A stretch of 64,000 nucleotides of DNA from Rhipicephalus microplus (Eukaryota; Arthropoda; Arachnida; Ixodida; Ixodidae). Numbering within the stretch: the first letter of the stretch is position 1; the number at the start of each line of letters is the position of its first letter. The stretch spans positions 142,167,319-142,231,318 of the forward strand of contig NC_134707.1 in NCBI RefSeq assembly GCF_043290135.1, in the 5' to 3' direction. This document shows, piece by piece, positions 27,520 to 42,481 of the stretch. Made by a program: the position numbers and the translations under genes. The notes under the pieces are model-generated. The model was not told where the DNA came from, searched no databases, and was given only the letters and a program-made list of their open reading frames with translations.

Positions 27520-30395
27520 CAGATTGAAATTCCACAACTAGAAACTCCACAACTGGAAACTCCGCAACTAGAAACTCTGCAACTAGAAACTTTACAGCTA
27601 GAAACTCCACAACTTGAGACTTCGCAAATAGAAACTCGTCAACTGGAAACTCAACCACTAGAAACTCAACAGCTAGAAACTCCGCAACTAGAAACTCCAC
27701 AACTTGAAACCCAACAAATAGATACTCCACAACTACAGACTCCACAACTTGAAACACCACAACTAGATACTCCGCATTTACAAATTCCGCAACCAGAAAC
27801 TCCACAACTAGAAACTCCTCAAATAGAAACTCCCCACTAGAAACTTCACAACTAGAATCTCTGCAACTAGAAGCTCCGCAACTAGAAACTCTGCAACTAG
27901 AAACTTTGCAACTAGAAACTCCACAGCTAGGAACCCCACAACTATAAACTTCACAACTAGCAACTCAACAACTAGAGACTGCACAAATAGAGACTCCGCC
28001 ACTAGAAACTCCACACCTAGTAACTCCGCAACTAGAAACTCCACAACTTGAAACTCCGCCACTAGAAGCTCCACAACTAGAAACTCCACAACTAGAAACT
28101 CCGCAACTTGAAACCCGACAACTAGAAACTCAACAACTAGAAACTCCACACCTATAAATTCCTCAACTTGAAACTCCACAACTACACTCAACACTCGGCA
28201 ACTAGAATCTCCACAACTAGAAACTCTGCAACTAGAAACTCCACAACTACAAACTCCGCAACTAGAAACTCCACAGCTAAAAACTCCACAACTTGAGACT
28301 TCGCAAATAGAAACTCGTCAACTAGAAACTCCTCAACTAGAAACTCCGCAACTAGAAACTCCCCAACTATAAACTTCACAACTAGAAACACAACAACTAG
28401 AGACTGCACAACTAGAGACTCCACAACTAGAAACTCCGCCACTAGAAACTACACAGCTAGAAACTCCACAACTTGAGACTTCGCAACAAGAAACTCGGCA
28501 ACTAGAATCTCCACAACTAGAAACTCTGCAACTAGAAACTCCGCAACTAGAAACTCCACAGCTAGAAACTCCACAACTTGAGACTTCGCAAATAGAAACT
28601 CGTCAACTAGAAACTCAATAACTAGAAACTCCGCAGCTAGAAATTCCACAACTAGAAACTCCACAGCTTGTGAGTTCGCAACTTGAAACCCCACAACTAG
28701 AAACTCCACAACTAGAGACTCCACAACTAGAAACTCCACCACTAGAAACTCCACAATTACGAACCTCACAACTAGAAACTCAACAACTAGAAACTCCGCA
28801 ACTGGAAACTCGACAACAAGAAACTCCACAACTAGAAACACCACATCTAGAAACTCCGCAACAACAAACTCTGCAACTAGAAACTCCACAACCAGAATTT
28901 CTACAGCTAGAGACTCAACAACTAGAAACTCCTCAACTAAAAGCTCCACAACTAGACACTCCACAACTAGAAACTCCGCAACTAGAAACCCGACAACTAG
29001 AAACTCAACAACTAGAAACTCGACATCTATAAATTCCTCAACTTGAAACTCCACAACTAAAACTCCACTACTAGAAACTCCGCAGCTAGAAACTCCGCAA
29101 CTAGAAACTCCCCAACTAGAAACTCTGCAACTCAAAACTCTGCAACTAGAAAATCCACAGCTAGAAACTCCACAACTTAAAACACCACAACTAAATACTC
29201 CACAACTACAAATTCCACAACTAGAAACTCCACAACTAGAACTTCCACAACTAGAAACTCTGCAACTAGAAACTCCACAGCTAAAAACTCCACAACTTGA
29301 GAATTCGCAACAAGAAACTCGGCAACTAGAATCTCCACAACTAAAAACTCTGCAACTAGAAACTACGCAACTACAAACTCCGCAACTAGAAACTCCACAG
29401 CTAGAAACTCCACAACTTGAGACTTCACAAATAGAAACTCCACCACTATAAATTCCACAACTACAAACCTCACAACTAGAAACTCCATAACTAGAAACTT
29501 CGCAACTGGAAACTCCACAGCCAGATATTTTACAACTAGAAAAACCACATCTAGAAACTCCGCAACAACAAACTCTGCAACTAGAAACTCCACAACTAGA
29601 ATTTCCACAGCTAGAGACTCAACAACTAGAAACTCCTCAACTAAAAGCTCCACAACTAGACACTCCACAACTAGAAACTCCGCAACTAGAAACCCGACAA
29701 CTAGAAACTCAACAACTACAAACTCCACACCATTAAATTCCTCAACTTGAAACTCCACAACTAAAACTCCACAACTAGAAACTCCACAACTAGAAACTCC
29801 GCAACTAGAAACTCCCTTACTAGAAACTCCACAACTAGAAACTCTGCAGCTAGAAACTCCGCCACTAGAAACTCTGCAAATAGAAACTCCGCAACTAGAA
29901 ACTCCACAGCTAGAAACCCCTCAACTATAAACTTCACAACTAGAAACTCAACAACTTGAGACTGCCCAACTAGACACTCCACAACTAGAAACTCCGAAGC
30001 TAGAAACTCTGCAACTAGAAAATCCACAACTTGAAACTCTGCAACTCTACACTCTGCAACTAGAAAATCCACAAATATAAACTCAAGTAGAAACTCCTCA
30101 ACTGGAAACTCCGCAACTGGAAACTCCGCAACTAGAAACTCCGCAACTAGAAACTCCGCAACTGGAAAATCCACAACTAGAAACTTCACAACTAGAAACT
30201 CCCCAACAAGAAACTCCACAACTAGAAACTCCACAACTAGAAACTCCACAACTAGAGACTGCACAACTAGGAACTCTGCAAATAGAAAATCTACAACAAG
30301 GAACTAAAAAACTAAAAACTCTAACTAGAAACTCTACAACTAGAGACTCCGCAACTAGGAACTCCAAAATTGAGACTCCGCCATTAGAAACTACA
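27520..30395 (+). repeat. ~2.9-kb HOR family G, copy 1 (2,876 bp)
   Basis: Phased on CAGATTGAAA at 27,520 and 30,396. Copy 1 and copy 2 stay in register at offset 2,876 from the landmark to about 28.9 kb, then 2,875 after a 1-bp loss in copy 2, then 2,950 after a 75-bp difference (five monomers present near 32,310-32,385, absent near 29,435). Copies 1 and 2 share the private variant GATATTTTACAAC (29.53 and 32.48 kb), where other copies have GATACTTTAC, so they are sister copies. Confidence 0.9.
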
Positions 30396-33331
30396 CAGAT
30401 TGAAATTCCACAACTAGAAACTCCACAACTGGAAACTCCGCAACTAGAAACTCTGCAACTAGAAACTTTACAGCTAGAAACTCCACAACTTGAGACTTCG
30501 CAAATAGAAACTCGTCAACTGGAAACTCAACCACTAGAAACTCAACAGCTAGAAACTCCGCAACTAGAAACTCCACAACTTGAAACCCAACAAATAGATA
30601 CTCCACAACTACAGACTCCACAACTTGAAACACCACAACTAGATACTCCGCATTTACAAATTCCGCAACCAGAAACTCCACAACTAGAAACTCCTCAAAT
30701 AGAAACTCCCCACTAGAAACTTCACAACTAGAATCTCTGCAACTAGAAGCTCCGCAACTAGAAACTCTGCAACTAGAAACTTTGCAACTAGAAACTCCAC
30801 AGCTAGGAACCCCACAACTATAAACTTCACAACTAGCAACTCAACAACTAGAGACTGCACAAATAGAGACTCCGCCACTAGAAACTCCACACCTAGTAAC
30901 TCCGCAACTAGAAACTCCACAACTTGAAACTCCGCCACTAGAAGCTCCACAACTAGAAACTCCACAACTAGAAACTCCGCAACTTGAAACCCGACAACTA
31001 GAAACTCAACAACTAGAAACTCCACACCTATAAATTCCTCAACTTGAAACTCCACAACTACACTCAACACTCGGCAACTAGAATCTCCACAACTAGAAAC
31101 TCTGCAACTAGAAACTCCACAACTACAAAATCCGCAACTAGAATCTCCACAGCTAAAAACTCCACAACTTGAGACTTCGCAAATAGAAACTCGTCAACTA
31201 GAAACTCCTCAACTAGAAACTCCGCAACTAGAAACTCCCCAACTATAAACTTCACAACTAGAAACACAACAACTAGAGACTGCACAACTAGAGACTCCAC
31301 AACTAGAAACTCCGCCACTAGAAACTACAGAGCTAGAAACTCCACAACTTGAGACTTCGCAACAAGAAACTCGGCAACTATAATCTCCACAACTAGAAAC
31401 TCTGCAACTAGAAACTCCGCAACTAGAAACTCCACAGCTAGAAACTCCACAACTTGAGACTTCGCAAATAGAAACTCGTCAACTAGAAACTCAATAACTA
31501 GTAACTCCGCAGCTAGAAATTCCACAACTAGAAACTCCACAGCTTGTGAGTTCGCAACTTGAAACCCCACAACTAGAAACTCCACAACTAGAGACTCCAC
31601 AACTAGAAACTCCACCACTAGAAACTCCACAATTACGAACCTCACAACTAGAAACTCAACAACTAGAAACTCCGCAACTGGAAACTCGACAACAAGAAAC
31701 TCCACAACTAGAAACACCACATCTAGAAACTCCGCAACAACAAACTCTGCAACTAGAAACTCCACAACCAGAATTTCTACAGCAGAGACTCAACAACTAG
31801 AAACTCCTCAACTAAAAGCTCCACAACTAGACACTCCACAACTAGAAACTCCGCAACTAGAAACCCGACAACTAGAAACTCAACAACTAGAAACTCGACA
31901 TCTATAAATTCCTCAACTTGAAACTCCACAACTAAAACTCCACTACTAGAAACTCCGCAGCTAGAAACTCCGCAACTAGAAACTCCCCAACTAGAAACTC
32001 TGCAACTCAAAACTCTGCAACTAGAAAATCCACAGCTAGAAACTCCACAACTTAAAACACCACAACTAAATACTCCACAACTACAAATTCCACAACTAGA
32101 AACTCCACAACTAGAACTTCCACAACTAGAAACTCTGCAACTAGAAACTCCACAGCTAAAAACTCCACAACTTGAGAATTCGCAACAAGAAACTCGGCAA
32201 CTAGAATCTCCACAACTAAAAACTCTGCAACTAGAAACTACGCAACTACAAACTCCGCAACTAGAAACTCCACAGCTAGAAACTCCACAACTTGAGACTT
32301 CACAAATAGAAACTCGTCAACTAGAAACTCAACAACTAGAAACTCCACAGCTAGAAACTCCACAACTAGAGACTCCACAACTAGAAACTCCACCACTATA
32401 AATTCCACAACTACAAACCTCACAACTAGAAACTCCATAACTAGAAACTTCGCAACTGGAAACTCCACAGCCAGATATTTTACAACTAGAAAAACCACAT
32501 CTAGAAACTCCGCAACAACAAACTCTGCAACTAGAAACTCCACAACTAGAATTTCCACAGCTAGAGACTCAACAACTAGAAACTCCTCAACTAAAAGCTC
32601 CACAACTAGACACTCCACAACTAGAAACTCCGCAACTAGAAACCCGACAACTAGAAACTCAACAACTACAAACTCCACACCATTAAATTCCTCAACTTGA
32701 AACTCCACAACTAAAACTCCACAACTAGAAACTCCACAACTAGAAACTCCGCAACTAGAAACTCCCTTACTAGAAACTCCACAACTAGAAACTCTGCAGC
32801 TAGAAACTCCGCCACTAGAAACTCTGCAAATAGAAACTCCGCAACTAGAAACTCCACAGCTAGAAACCCCTCAACTATAAACTTCACAACTAGAAACTCA
32901 ACAACTAGAGACTGCCCAACTAGACACTCCACAACTAGAAACTCCGAAGCTAGAAACTCTGCAACTAGAAAATCCACAACTTGAAACTCTGCAACTCTAA
33001 ACTCTGCAACTAGAAAATCCACAAATATAAACTCAAGTAGAAACTCCTCAACTGGAAACTCCGCAACTAGAAACTCCGCAACTAGAAACTCCGCAACTAG
33101 AAACTCCGCAACTGGAAAATCCACAACTAGAAACTTCACAACTAGAAACTCCCCAACAAGAAACTCCACAACTAGAAACTCCACAACTAGAGACTGCACA
33201 ACTAGGAACTCTGCAAATAGAAAATGTACAACAAGGAACTCAAAAACTAAAAACTCTAACTAGAAACTCTACAACTAGAGACTCCGCAACTAGGAACTCC
33301 AAAATTGAGACTCCGCCATGCAGAAACTACA
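30396..33331 (+). repeat. HOR family G, copy 2 (2,936 bp)
   Basis: Bounded by CAGATTGAAA at 30,396 and 33,332. A single base is missing near 31,785 (CAGCAGAGACTC, where copy 1 has CAGCTAGAGACTC), which breaks every apparent reading frame there. The right end has CCATGCAGAAAC near 33,319, where copy 1 to copy 2 junction sequence has CCATTAGAAAC (one base longer here). The rest is an ordered match to copies 1 and 3. Confidence 0.9.
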
Positions 33332-36300
33332 CAGATTGAAATTCCACAACTAGAAACTCCACAACTGGAAACTCCGCAACTAGAAACTCTGCAACTAGAA
33401 ATTTTACAGCTAGAAACTCCACAACTTGAGACTTCGCAAATAGAAACTCGTCAACTGGAAACTCAACCACTAGAAACTCAACAGCTAGAAACTCCACAAC
33501 TAGAAACTCCACAACTTGAAACCCAACAAATAGATACTCCACAACTACAGACTCCACAACTTGAAACACCACAACTAGATACTCCGCATTTACAAATTCC
33601 GCAACCAGAAACTCCACAACTAGAAACTCCTCAAATAGAAACTCCCCACTAGAAACTTCACAACTAGAATCTCTGCAACTAGAAACTCCGCAACTAGAAA
33701 CTCTGCAACTAGAAACTTTGCAACTAGAAACTCCACAGCTAGGAACCCCACAACTATAAACTTCACAACTAGCAACTCAACAACTAGAGACTGCACAAAT
33801 AGAGACTCCGCCACTAGAAACTCCACACCTAGTAACTCCGCAACTAGAAACTCCACAACTTGAAACTCCGCCACTAGAAGCTCCACAACTAGAAAACTCC
33901 GCAGCTACAAACTCTGCAACTAGAAACTCCGCAACTAGAAACTCCACAGCTAGAAACTCCACAACTTGAAACACCACAACTAGATACTCCACAACTACAA
34001 ATTCCACAACTAGAAACTCCACAACTAGAAACACCACATCTAGAAACTCCGCAACAACAAACTCTGCAACCAGAAACTCCACAACTAGAATTTCCACAGC
34101 TAGAGACTCAACAACTAGAGGCTCCTCAACTAAAAGCTCCACAACTAGAAACTCCACAACTAGAAACTCCGCAACTTGAAACCCGACAACTAGAAACTCA
34201 ACAACTAGAAACTCCACACCTATAAATTCCTCAACTTAAAACTCCACAACTACACTCAACACTCGGCAACTAGAATCTCCACAACTAGAAACTCTGCAAC
34301 TAGAAACTCCACAACTACAAACTCCGCAACTAGAAACTCCACAGCTAAAAACTCCACAACTTGAGACTTCGCAAATAGAAACTCGTCAACTAGAAACTCA
34401 ACAACTAGGAACTCCACAGCTTGAAACTCCACAACTAGAAACTCCACAACTAGAAACTCCACAACTAGAAACTCCTCAACTAGAAACTCCGCAACTAGAA
34501 ACTCCCCAACTATAAACTTCACAACTAGAAACACAACAACTAGAGACTGCACAACTAGAGACTCCACAACTAGAAACTCCGCCACTAGAAACTACACAGC
34601 TAGAAACTCCACAACTTGAGACTTCGCAACAAGAAACTCGGCAACTAGAATCTCCACAACTAGAAACTCTGCAACTAGAAACTCCGCAACTAGAAACTCC
34701 ACAGCTAGAAACTCCACAACTTGAGACTTCGCAAATAGAAACTCGTCAACTAGAAACTCAATAACTAGAAACTCCGCAGCTAGAAATTCCACAACTAGAA
34801 ACTCCACAGCTTGAGAGTTCGCAACTTGAAACCCCACAACTAGAAACTCCACAACTAGAGACTCCACAACTAGAAACTCCACCACTAGAAACTCCACAAT
34901 TACGAACCTCACAACTAGAAACTCAACAACTAGAAACTCCGCAACTGGAAACTCGACAACAAGAAACTCCACAACTAGAAACACCACATCGAGAAACTCC
35001 GCAACAACAAACTCTGCAACTAGAAACTCCACAACCAGAATTTCTACAGCTAGAGACTCAAAAGCTAGAAACTCCTCAACTAAAAGCTCCACAACTAGAC
35101 ACTCCACAACTAGAAACTCCGCAACTAGAAACCCGACAACTAGAAACTCAACAACTAGAAACTCGACATCTATAAATTCCTCAACTTGAAACTCCACAAC
35201 TAATACTCAACTACTAGAAACTCCGCAGCTAGAAACTCCGCATTTAGAAACTCCCCAACTAGAAACTCTGCAACTCAAAACTCTGCAACTAGAAAATCCA
35301 CAGCTAGAAACTCCACAACTTAAAACACCACAACTAAATACTCCACAACTACAAATTCCACAACTAGAAACTCCACAACTAGAACTTCCACAACTAGAAA
35401 CTCCGCAACCAGAAACTCCACAGCTAAAAACTCCACAACTTGAGAATTCGCAACAAGAAACTCGGCAACTAGAATCTCCACAACTAAAAACTCTGCAACT
35501 AGAAACTACGCAACTACAAACTCCGCAACTAGAAACTCCACAGCTAGAAACTCCAGAACTTGAGACTTCACAAATAGAAACTCGTCAACTAGAAACTCAA
35601 CAACTAGAAACTCCACAGCTAGAAACTCCACAACTAGAGACTCCACAACTAGAAACTCCACCACTATAAATTCCACAACTACAAACCTCACAACTAGAAA
35701 CTCCATAACTAGAAACTTCGCAACTGGAAACTCCACAGCCAGATACTTTACAACTAGAAAAACCACATCTAGAAACTCCGCAACAACAAACTCTGCAACT
35801 AGAAACTCCACAACTAGAATTTCCACAGCTAGAGACTCAACAACTCGAAACTCCTCAACTAAAAGCTCCACAACTAGACACTCCACAACTAGAAACTCCG
35901 CAACTAGAAACCCGACAACTAGAAACTCAACAACTACAAACTCCACACCATTAAATTCCTCAACTTGAAACTCCACAACTAAAACTCCACAACTAGAAAC
36001 TCCACAACTAGAAACTCCGCAACTAGAAACTCCCTTACTAGAAACTCCACAACTAGAAACTCTGCAGCTAGAAACTCCGCCACTAGAAACTCTGCAAATA
36101 GAAACTCCGCAACTAGAAACTCCACAGCTAGAAACCCCTCAACTATAAACTTCACAACTAGAAACTCAACAACTAGAGACTGCACAACTAGACACTCCAC
36201 AACTAGAAACTCCGCAGCTAGAAACTCTGCAACTAGAAAATCCACAACTTGAAACTCTGCAACTCGAAACTCTGCAACTAGAAAATCCACAAATATAAAC

Positions 36301-36613
36301 TCAAGTAGAAACACCTCAACTGGAAACTCCGCAACTAGAAACTCCGCAACTAGAAACTCCGCAACTAGAAACTCCGCAACTAGAAAATCCACAACTAGAA
36401 ACTTCACAACTAGAAACTCCCCAACAAGAAACTCCACAACTAGAAACTCCACAACTAGAAACTCCACAACTAGAGACTGCACAACTAGGAACTCTGCAAA
36501 TAGAAAATCTACAACAAGGAACTCGAAAACTAAAAACTCTAACTAGAAACTCTACAACTAGAGACTCCACAACTAGGAACTCCAAAATTGAGACTCCGCA
36601 ACTAGAAACTACA
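33332..36613 (+). repeat. HOR family G, copy 3 (3,282 bp)
   Basis: Bounded by CAGATTGAAA at 33,332 and 36,614. It is longer than copies 1 and 2 because it keeps monomers they lack, including the full 540-bp block also seen at 11.1 and 12.2 kb (here about 33.66-34.2 kb) and extra plain monomers near 34.4-34.48 kb. The EcoRI landmark is at 35,444. It has GATACTTTAC, the likely ancestral form of the GATATTTTAC seen in copies 1 and 2. Confidence 0.9.
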
Positions 36614-38496
36614 CAGATTGAAATTCCACAACTAGAAACTCCACAACTGGAAACTTCGCAACTAGAAACTCTGCAACTAGAAACTTTACAGCTAGAAACT
36701 CCACAACTTGAGACTTCGCAAATAGAAACTCGTCAACTGGAAACTCAACCACTAGAAACTCAACAGCTAGAAACTCCACAATTAGAAACTCCACAACTTG
36801 AAACCCAACAAATAGATACTCCAAAACTACAGACTCCACAACTTGAAACACCACAACTAGATACTCCGCATTTACAAATTCCGCAACCAGAAACTCCACA
36901 ACTAGAAACTCCTCAAATAGAAACTCCCCACTAGAAACTTTACAACTAGAATCTCTGCAACTAGAAACTCCGCAACTAGAAACTCTGCAACTAGATACTT
37001 TGCAACTAGAAACTCCACAGCTAGGAACCCCACAACTATAAACTTCACAACTAGCAACTCAACAACTAGAGACTGCACAAATAGAGACTCCGCCACTAGA
37101 AACTCCACACCTAGTAACTCCGCAACTAGAAACTCCACAACTTGAAACTCCGCCACTAGAAGCTCCACAACTAGAAAACTCCGCAGCTACAAACTCTGCA
37201 ACTAGAAACTCCGCAACTAGAAACTCCACAGCTAGAAACTCCACAACTTGAAACACCACAACTAGATACTCCACAACTACAAATTCCACAACTAGAAACT
37301 CCACAACTAGAAACACCACATCTAGAAACTCCGCAACAACAAACTCTGCAACCAGAAACTCCACAACTAGAATTTCCACAGCTAGAGACTCAACAACTAG
37401 AGGCTCCTCAACTAAAAGCTCCACAACTAGAAACTCCACAACTAGAAACTCCGCAACTTGAAACCCGACAACTAGAAACTCAACAACTAGAAACTCCACA
37501 CCTATAAATTCCTCAACTTGAAACTCCACAACTACACTCAACACTCGGCAACTAGAATCTCCACAACTAGAAACTCTGCAACTAGAAACTCCACAACTAC
37601 AAACTCCGCAACTAGAAACTCCACAGCTAAAAACTCCACAACTTGAGACTTCGCAAATAGAAACTCGTCAACTAGAAACTCAACAACTAGGAACTCCACA
37701 GCTTGAAACTCCACAACTAGAAACTCCACAACTAGAAACTCCACAACTAGAAACTCCTCAACTAGAAACTCCGCAACTAGAAACTCCCCAACTATAAACT
37801 TCACAACTAGAAACACAACAACTAGAAACTCCACAACTAGAAACTCCACAACTAGAAACTCCGCCACTAGAAACTACACAGCTAGAAACTCCACAACTTG
37901 AGACTTCGCAACAAGAAACTCGGCAACTAGAATCTCCACAACTAGAAACTCTGCAACTAGAAACTCCGCAACTAGAAACTCCACAGCTAGAAACTCCACA
38001 ACTTGAGACTTCGCAAATAGAAACTCGTCAACTAGAAACTCAATAACTAGAAACTCCGCAGCTAGAAATTCCACAACTAGAAACTCCACAGCTTGAGAGT
38101 TCGCAACTAGAATCCCCACAACTAGAAACTCCACAACTAGAGACTCCACAACTAGAAACTCCACCACTAGAAACTCCACAATTACGAACCTCACAACTAG
38201 AAACTCAACAACTAGAAACTCCGCAACTGGAAACTCCACAGCAAGAAACTCCACAACTAGAAACACCACATCTAGAAACTCCGCAACAACAAACTCTGCA
38301 ACTAGAAACTCCACAACCAGAATTTCTACAGCTAGAGACTCAACAACTAGAAACTCCTCAACTAAAAGCTCCACAACTAGACACTCCACAACTAGAAACT
38401 CCGCAACTAGAAACCCGACAACTAGAAACTCAACAACTAGAAACTCGACATCTATAAATTCCTCAACTTGAAACTCCACAACTAAAACTCCACTAC
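36614..38496 (+). repeat. HOR family G, copy 4 (partial)
   Basis: Runs in step with copy 3 at offset 3,282 until about 38,496, where copy 3 continues CTACTAGAAACTCCGCAGC and this copy CTACTAGAAACTCCACAAC. It therefore ends inside the HOR, before the EcoRI-bearing monomer, and is joined to a different family. The join is seamless at monomer level, as expected from an exchange between two 15-mers in register. Confidence 0.88.
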
Positions 38497-40320
38497 TAGA
38501 AACTCCACAACTAGAAACTCCGCAACTAGAAACTCCCCAACTAGAAACTCCACAACTAGAAACTCTGCAACTAGAAACTCCGCAACTAGAAACTCTGCAA
38601 ACAGAAACTCCGCAACTATAAACTCCACAGCTAGAAACCCCTCAACTATAAACTTCACAACTAGAAACTCAACAGCTAGAGACTGCACAACTAGAGACTC
38701 CGCAACCAGAAACTCCGCAGCTAGAAACTCCGCAACTAGAAACTCCACAACTTGAAACTCTGCAACTCGAAACTCTGCAACTAGAAAATCCACTTATATA
38801 AACTCAAGTAAAAACTCCCCAACTGGAAACTCCCCAACTAGAAACTCCGCAACTAGAAAATCCACAACTAGAAACTTCACAACTAGAATCTCCCCAACAA
38901 GAAACTTCACAACTAGAAACTCCACAACTAGAGACTGCACAACTAGAGACTCTGCATTTAGAAACTCCTCAGAATGAAACTACACAACTAGAAACTCCAC
39001 GACTAGAGATTCCATAAGTAGAAACTCCACAGCTAGAATTTCCACAACTAGAAACCCCACAACTAGGAACTCTGCAAATAGAAAATTTACAACTAGAAAC
39101 TCGAAAACTAAAAACTCCAACTAGAAACTCCACAACTAGAAACTTCACAACTAGAAACTCCACAAATAGACACTCCACAACTAGAAACTCCACAACTAGA
39201 GGCTCCACAACTAGGAACTCCAAAATTGAGACTCCACAACTAGAAACTACACAAATTGAAATTCCACAACTGGAAACTCCACAACTGGAAACTTCGCAAC
39301 TAGAAACTCTGCAACTAGAAACTTTACAGCTAGAAACTCCACAACTTGAGACTTCGCAAATAGAAACTCGTCAACTGGAAACTCAACCACTAGAAACTCC
39401 ACAGCTAGAAACTCCACAACTTGAAACTCCACAACTTGAAACCCAACATATAGATACTCCACAACTAGAAACTCCACAACTTGAGAGTTCACCACTAGAA
39501 ACTCCACAACTAGAAACTCCACAACTAGAGACTCCACAACTAGAAACTCCACCACTAGAAATTCCACAACTACAAACCTGACAACTAGAAACTCCACAAC
39601 TAGTAACTCCGCAACTGGAAACTCCACAGCCAGAAACTCTACAACTAGAAAAACCACATCTAGAAACTCCGCAACAACAAGCTCTGCAACTCTAAACTCC
39701 ACAACTAGAATTTCCACAGCTAGAGACTCAACAACTAGAGACTCCTCAACTAAAAGCTCCACAGCTAGACACTCCACAACTTGAAACTCCGCAACTAGAA
39801 ACCCGACAACTAGAAACTCTACGACTACAAACTCCACACCTATAAATTCCTCAACTTATAACTCCACAACTAAAACTCCACAACTAGAAACTCCATAACT
39901 AGAAACTCCGCAACTAGAAACTCCACAACTAGAAACTCCGCAACTAGAAACTCCCTTACTAGAAACTCTACAACTAGAAACTCTGCAGCTAGAAACTCCG
40001 CAACTTAAAAATCTGCAAATAGAAACTCCAAAAATAGAAACTCTGCAACTAGAAACTCCGCAACTAAAAACTCTGCAACTAGAAACTCCGCAACTAAAAA
40101 CTCCAAAACAAGAAACCCCACAACTATAAACTTCACAACTAGAAACTCAACAACCAGAAACTCCACAACTAGAGACTGCACAACTACAGACTTTGCATTT
40201 AGAAACTCCTCAGATAGAAACTACACAACTAAAAACACCACGACTAGAGATTCCATAAGTAGAAACTCCACAGCTAGAATTTCCACAACTAGAAACCCCT
40301 CAACTAGAAACTCACAAACT
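38497..40320 (+). repeat. Transition segment resembling the 4-7 kb region
   Basis: From 38.5 to 39.2 kb the variant order follows the modules at 4.5-5.1 and 6.6-7.0 kb, including the ATAAACTCAAGTA junction near 38.8 kb with a 3-bp loss. From 39.25 to 39.84 kb it resembles 5.85-6.4 kb, with CTCTACAACTAGAAAAACC near 39.64 kb. The landmark is degenerate here (ACAAATTGAAATTCC near 39,251 instead of ACAGATTG). Frame-breaking indels and TAA variants are common, and no unique sequence is present. Confidence 0.75.
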
Positions 40321-42481
40321 AGGAACTCTGCAAATAGAACATCTACAACTAGAAACTCGAAAACTAAAAACTCCAACTAGAAACTCCACAACTAGAAACT
40401 TCACAACTAGAAACTCCACAAATGGACACTCCACAACTAGAAGCTCCACAACTAGAGACTCCACAACTAGGAACTCCACAAATTGAGACTCCACAACTAC
40501 AAACTACACAGATTGAAACTACACAACTTGAAACTCCACAACCAGAAAGTCCGCAACTAGAAACTCCGCAACTAAAAACTCCACAACTAGAAAATCCACA
40601 ACTAGAAACTCCACAACTAGAAACTCCGCAACCAGAAACACGACCACTAGAAACTCCACAAATAGAAACTCAACACCTATAAATTCCACACCTTGAAACT
40701 CCACAGCTAGAAACTCCACAACTAGAAATTCCACAACTGGAAACTCCACAGCTAGAAAGTCCACAACTAGAAACTCTGCATTCAGAAACTCCGCAACTAG
40801 AAACTCCACAGCTAGAAAATCCACAACTAGAAACTCCACAAGTAGAAACTCCACAACTAGAAACTCCGCAACTGGAAACTCTGCAACTAGATACTCCGCA
40901 ACTAGAAAATCCACAGCTAGAAACTCCACAACTTGAAACACCACAACTAGATACTCCACAACTACAAATTCCACAACTTGAAACTCCACAACTGGAAACT
41001 CCGCAACTAGAAACTCCGCAACTAGCAACTTTAAAGCTAGAAACTCCACAACTGGAGACTTCGCGAATAGAAACTCGTCAACTGAAAACTCAACCACTAG
41101 AAACTCCACAACTAAAACTCCACAACTAGAAACTCCACAACTACAGACTCCGCAACTAGAAAACTCCGCAACAAGAAACTCCCAACTAGACACTCTGCAA
41201 CTAGGAACTCTACATCTTCAAAATCCACAACTAGAAACTCAACAATTTGAAACTCCACAACTAGATACTCCACAACTACAAACTCCACAACTAGAAACTC
41301 CCCAACTAGAAACTCCACAACTTGAAACTCCGCAACTAGAAACTCCGCAACTAGAAACTCCACAACTAGAAACTCTGCAGCTAGAAACTCCGCAACTACA
41401 AACTCTGCAAATAGAAACTCTGCAACTAGAAACTCCTCAACTAGAAACCCCTCAACTATAAACTTCACAACTAGAAACTCAACAACTAGAGACTGCACAA
41501 CTCGAGACTCCGCAACTAGAAACTCCGCAGCTAGAAACTCTGCAACTAGAAACTCCACAACTTGAAACTCTGCAACTAGAAACTCTGCAACTAGAAAATC
41601 CACAACTATAAACTCAAGTAGAAACTCCCCAACTGGAAACTCCGCAACTAGAAACTCCGCAACCGGAAACTCCACAGCCAGAAACTCTACAACTAGAAAA
41701 ACCACATCTAGAAACTCCGCAACAACAAGCTCTGCAACTAGAAACTCCGCAACTAGAATTTCCACAGCAAGAGACTCAACAACTAGAGACTCCTCAACTA
41801 AAAGCTCCACAACTAGACACTCCACAACTAGAAACTCCGCAACTAGAAACCCGACAACTAGAAAGTCAACAACTACAAACTTCAAACCTATAAATTCCTC
41901 AACTTGAAACTCCACAACTAAAACTCCACAACTAGAAACTCCGCAACTAGAAACTCCCCAACTATAAACTTCACAACTAGAAACACAACAACTAGAGACT
42001 GCACAACTAGAGACTCCACAACTAGAAACTCCGCAGCTAGAAACTCCGCAACTAGAAACTCCACAACTTGAAACTCTGCAACTCGAAAATCTGCAACTAA
42101 AAAATCCACAACTATAAACTCAAGTAGAAACTCCCGACCTGGAAACTCCCCAACTAGAAACTCCGTAACTAGATAATACACAACTAGAAACTCCACATCT
42201 AGAAACTCCACAACTAGAAACTGCACAACTAGAACTCAAGTAGAAACTCCCGACCTGGAAACTCCCCAACTAGAAACTCCGCAACTAGAAAATACACAAC
42301 TAGAAACTCCACAACTAGAAACTCCACAACTAGAAACTCCGCAACTAGAAACTCCCCAACTAGAAACTCCACAACTAGAAACTCTGCAGTTAGAAACTCC
42401 GCAACTAGAAACTCTGCAAATAGAAACTCTGCAACTAGAAACTCCACAACTAGAAACCCCTCAACTAGAAACTCCACAACT
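40321..42481 (+). repeat. 2,161-bp tandem HOR D, copy 1
   Basis: Matches 42,482 onwards at a constant offset of 2,161 bp. CAGATTGAAA is at 40,509 and 42,670. The first few monomers differ (GGAACTCTGC against GGAAACCTGC), then the two copies run almost base for base: I noticed only scattered single-base changes such as AGAAGCTCC at 40,440 against AGAAACTCC. The period is 144 monomers plus 1 bp, so the copy keeps internal phase slips rather than being a whole number of 15-mers. Confidence 0.92.
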
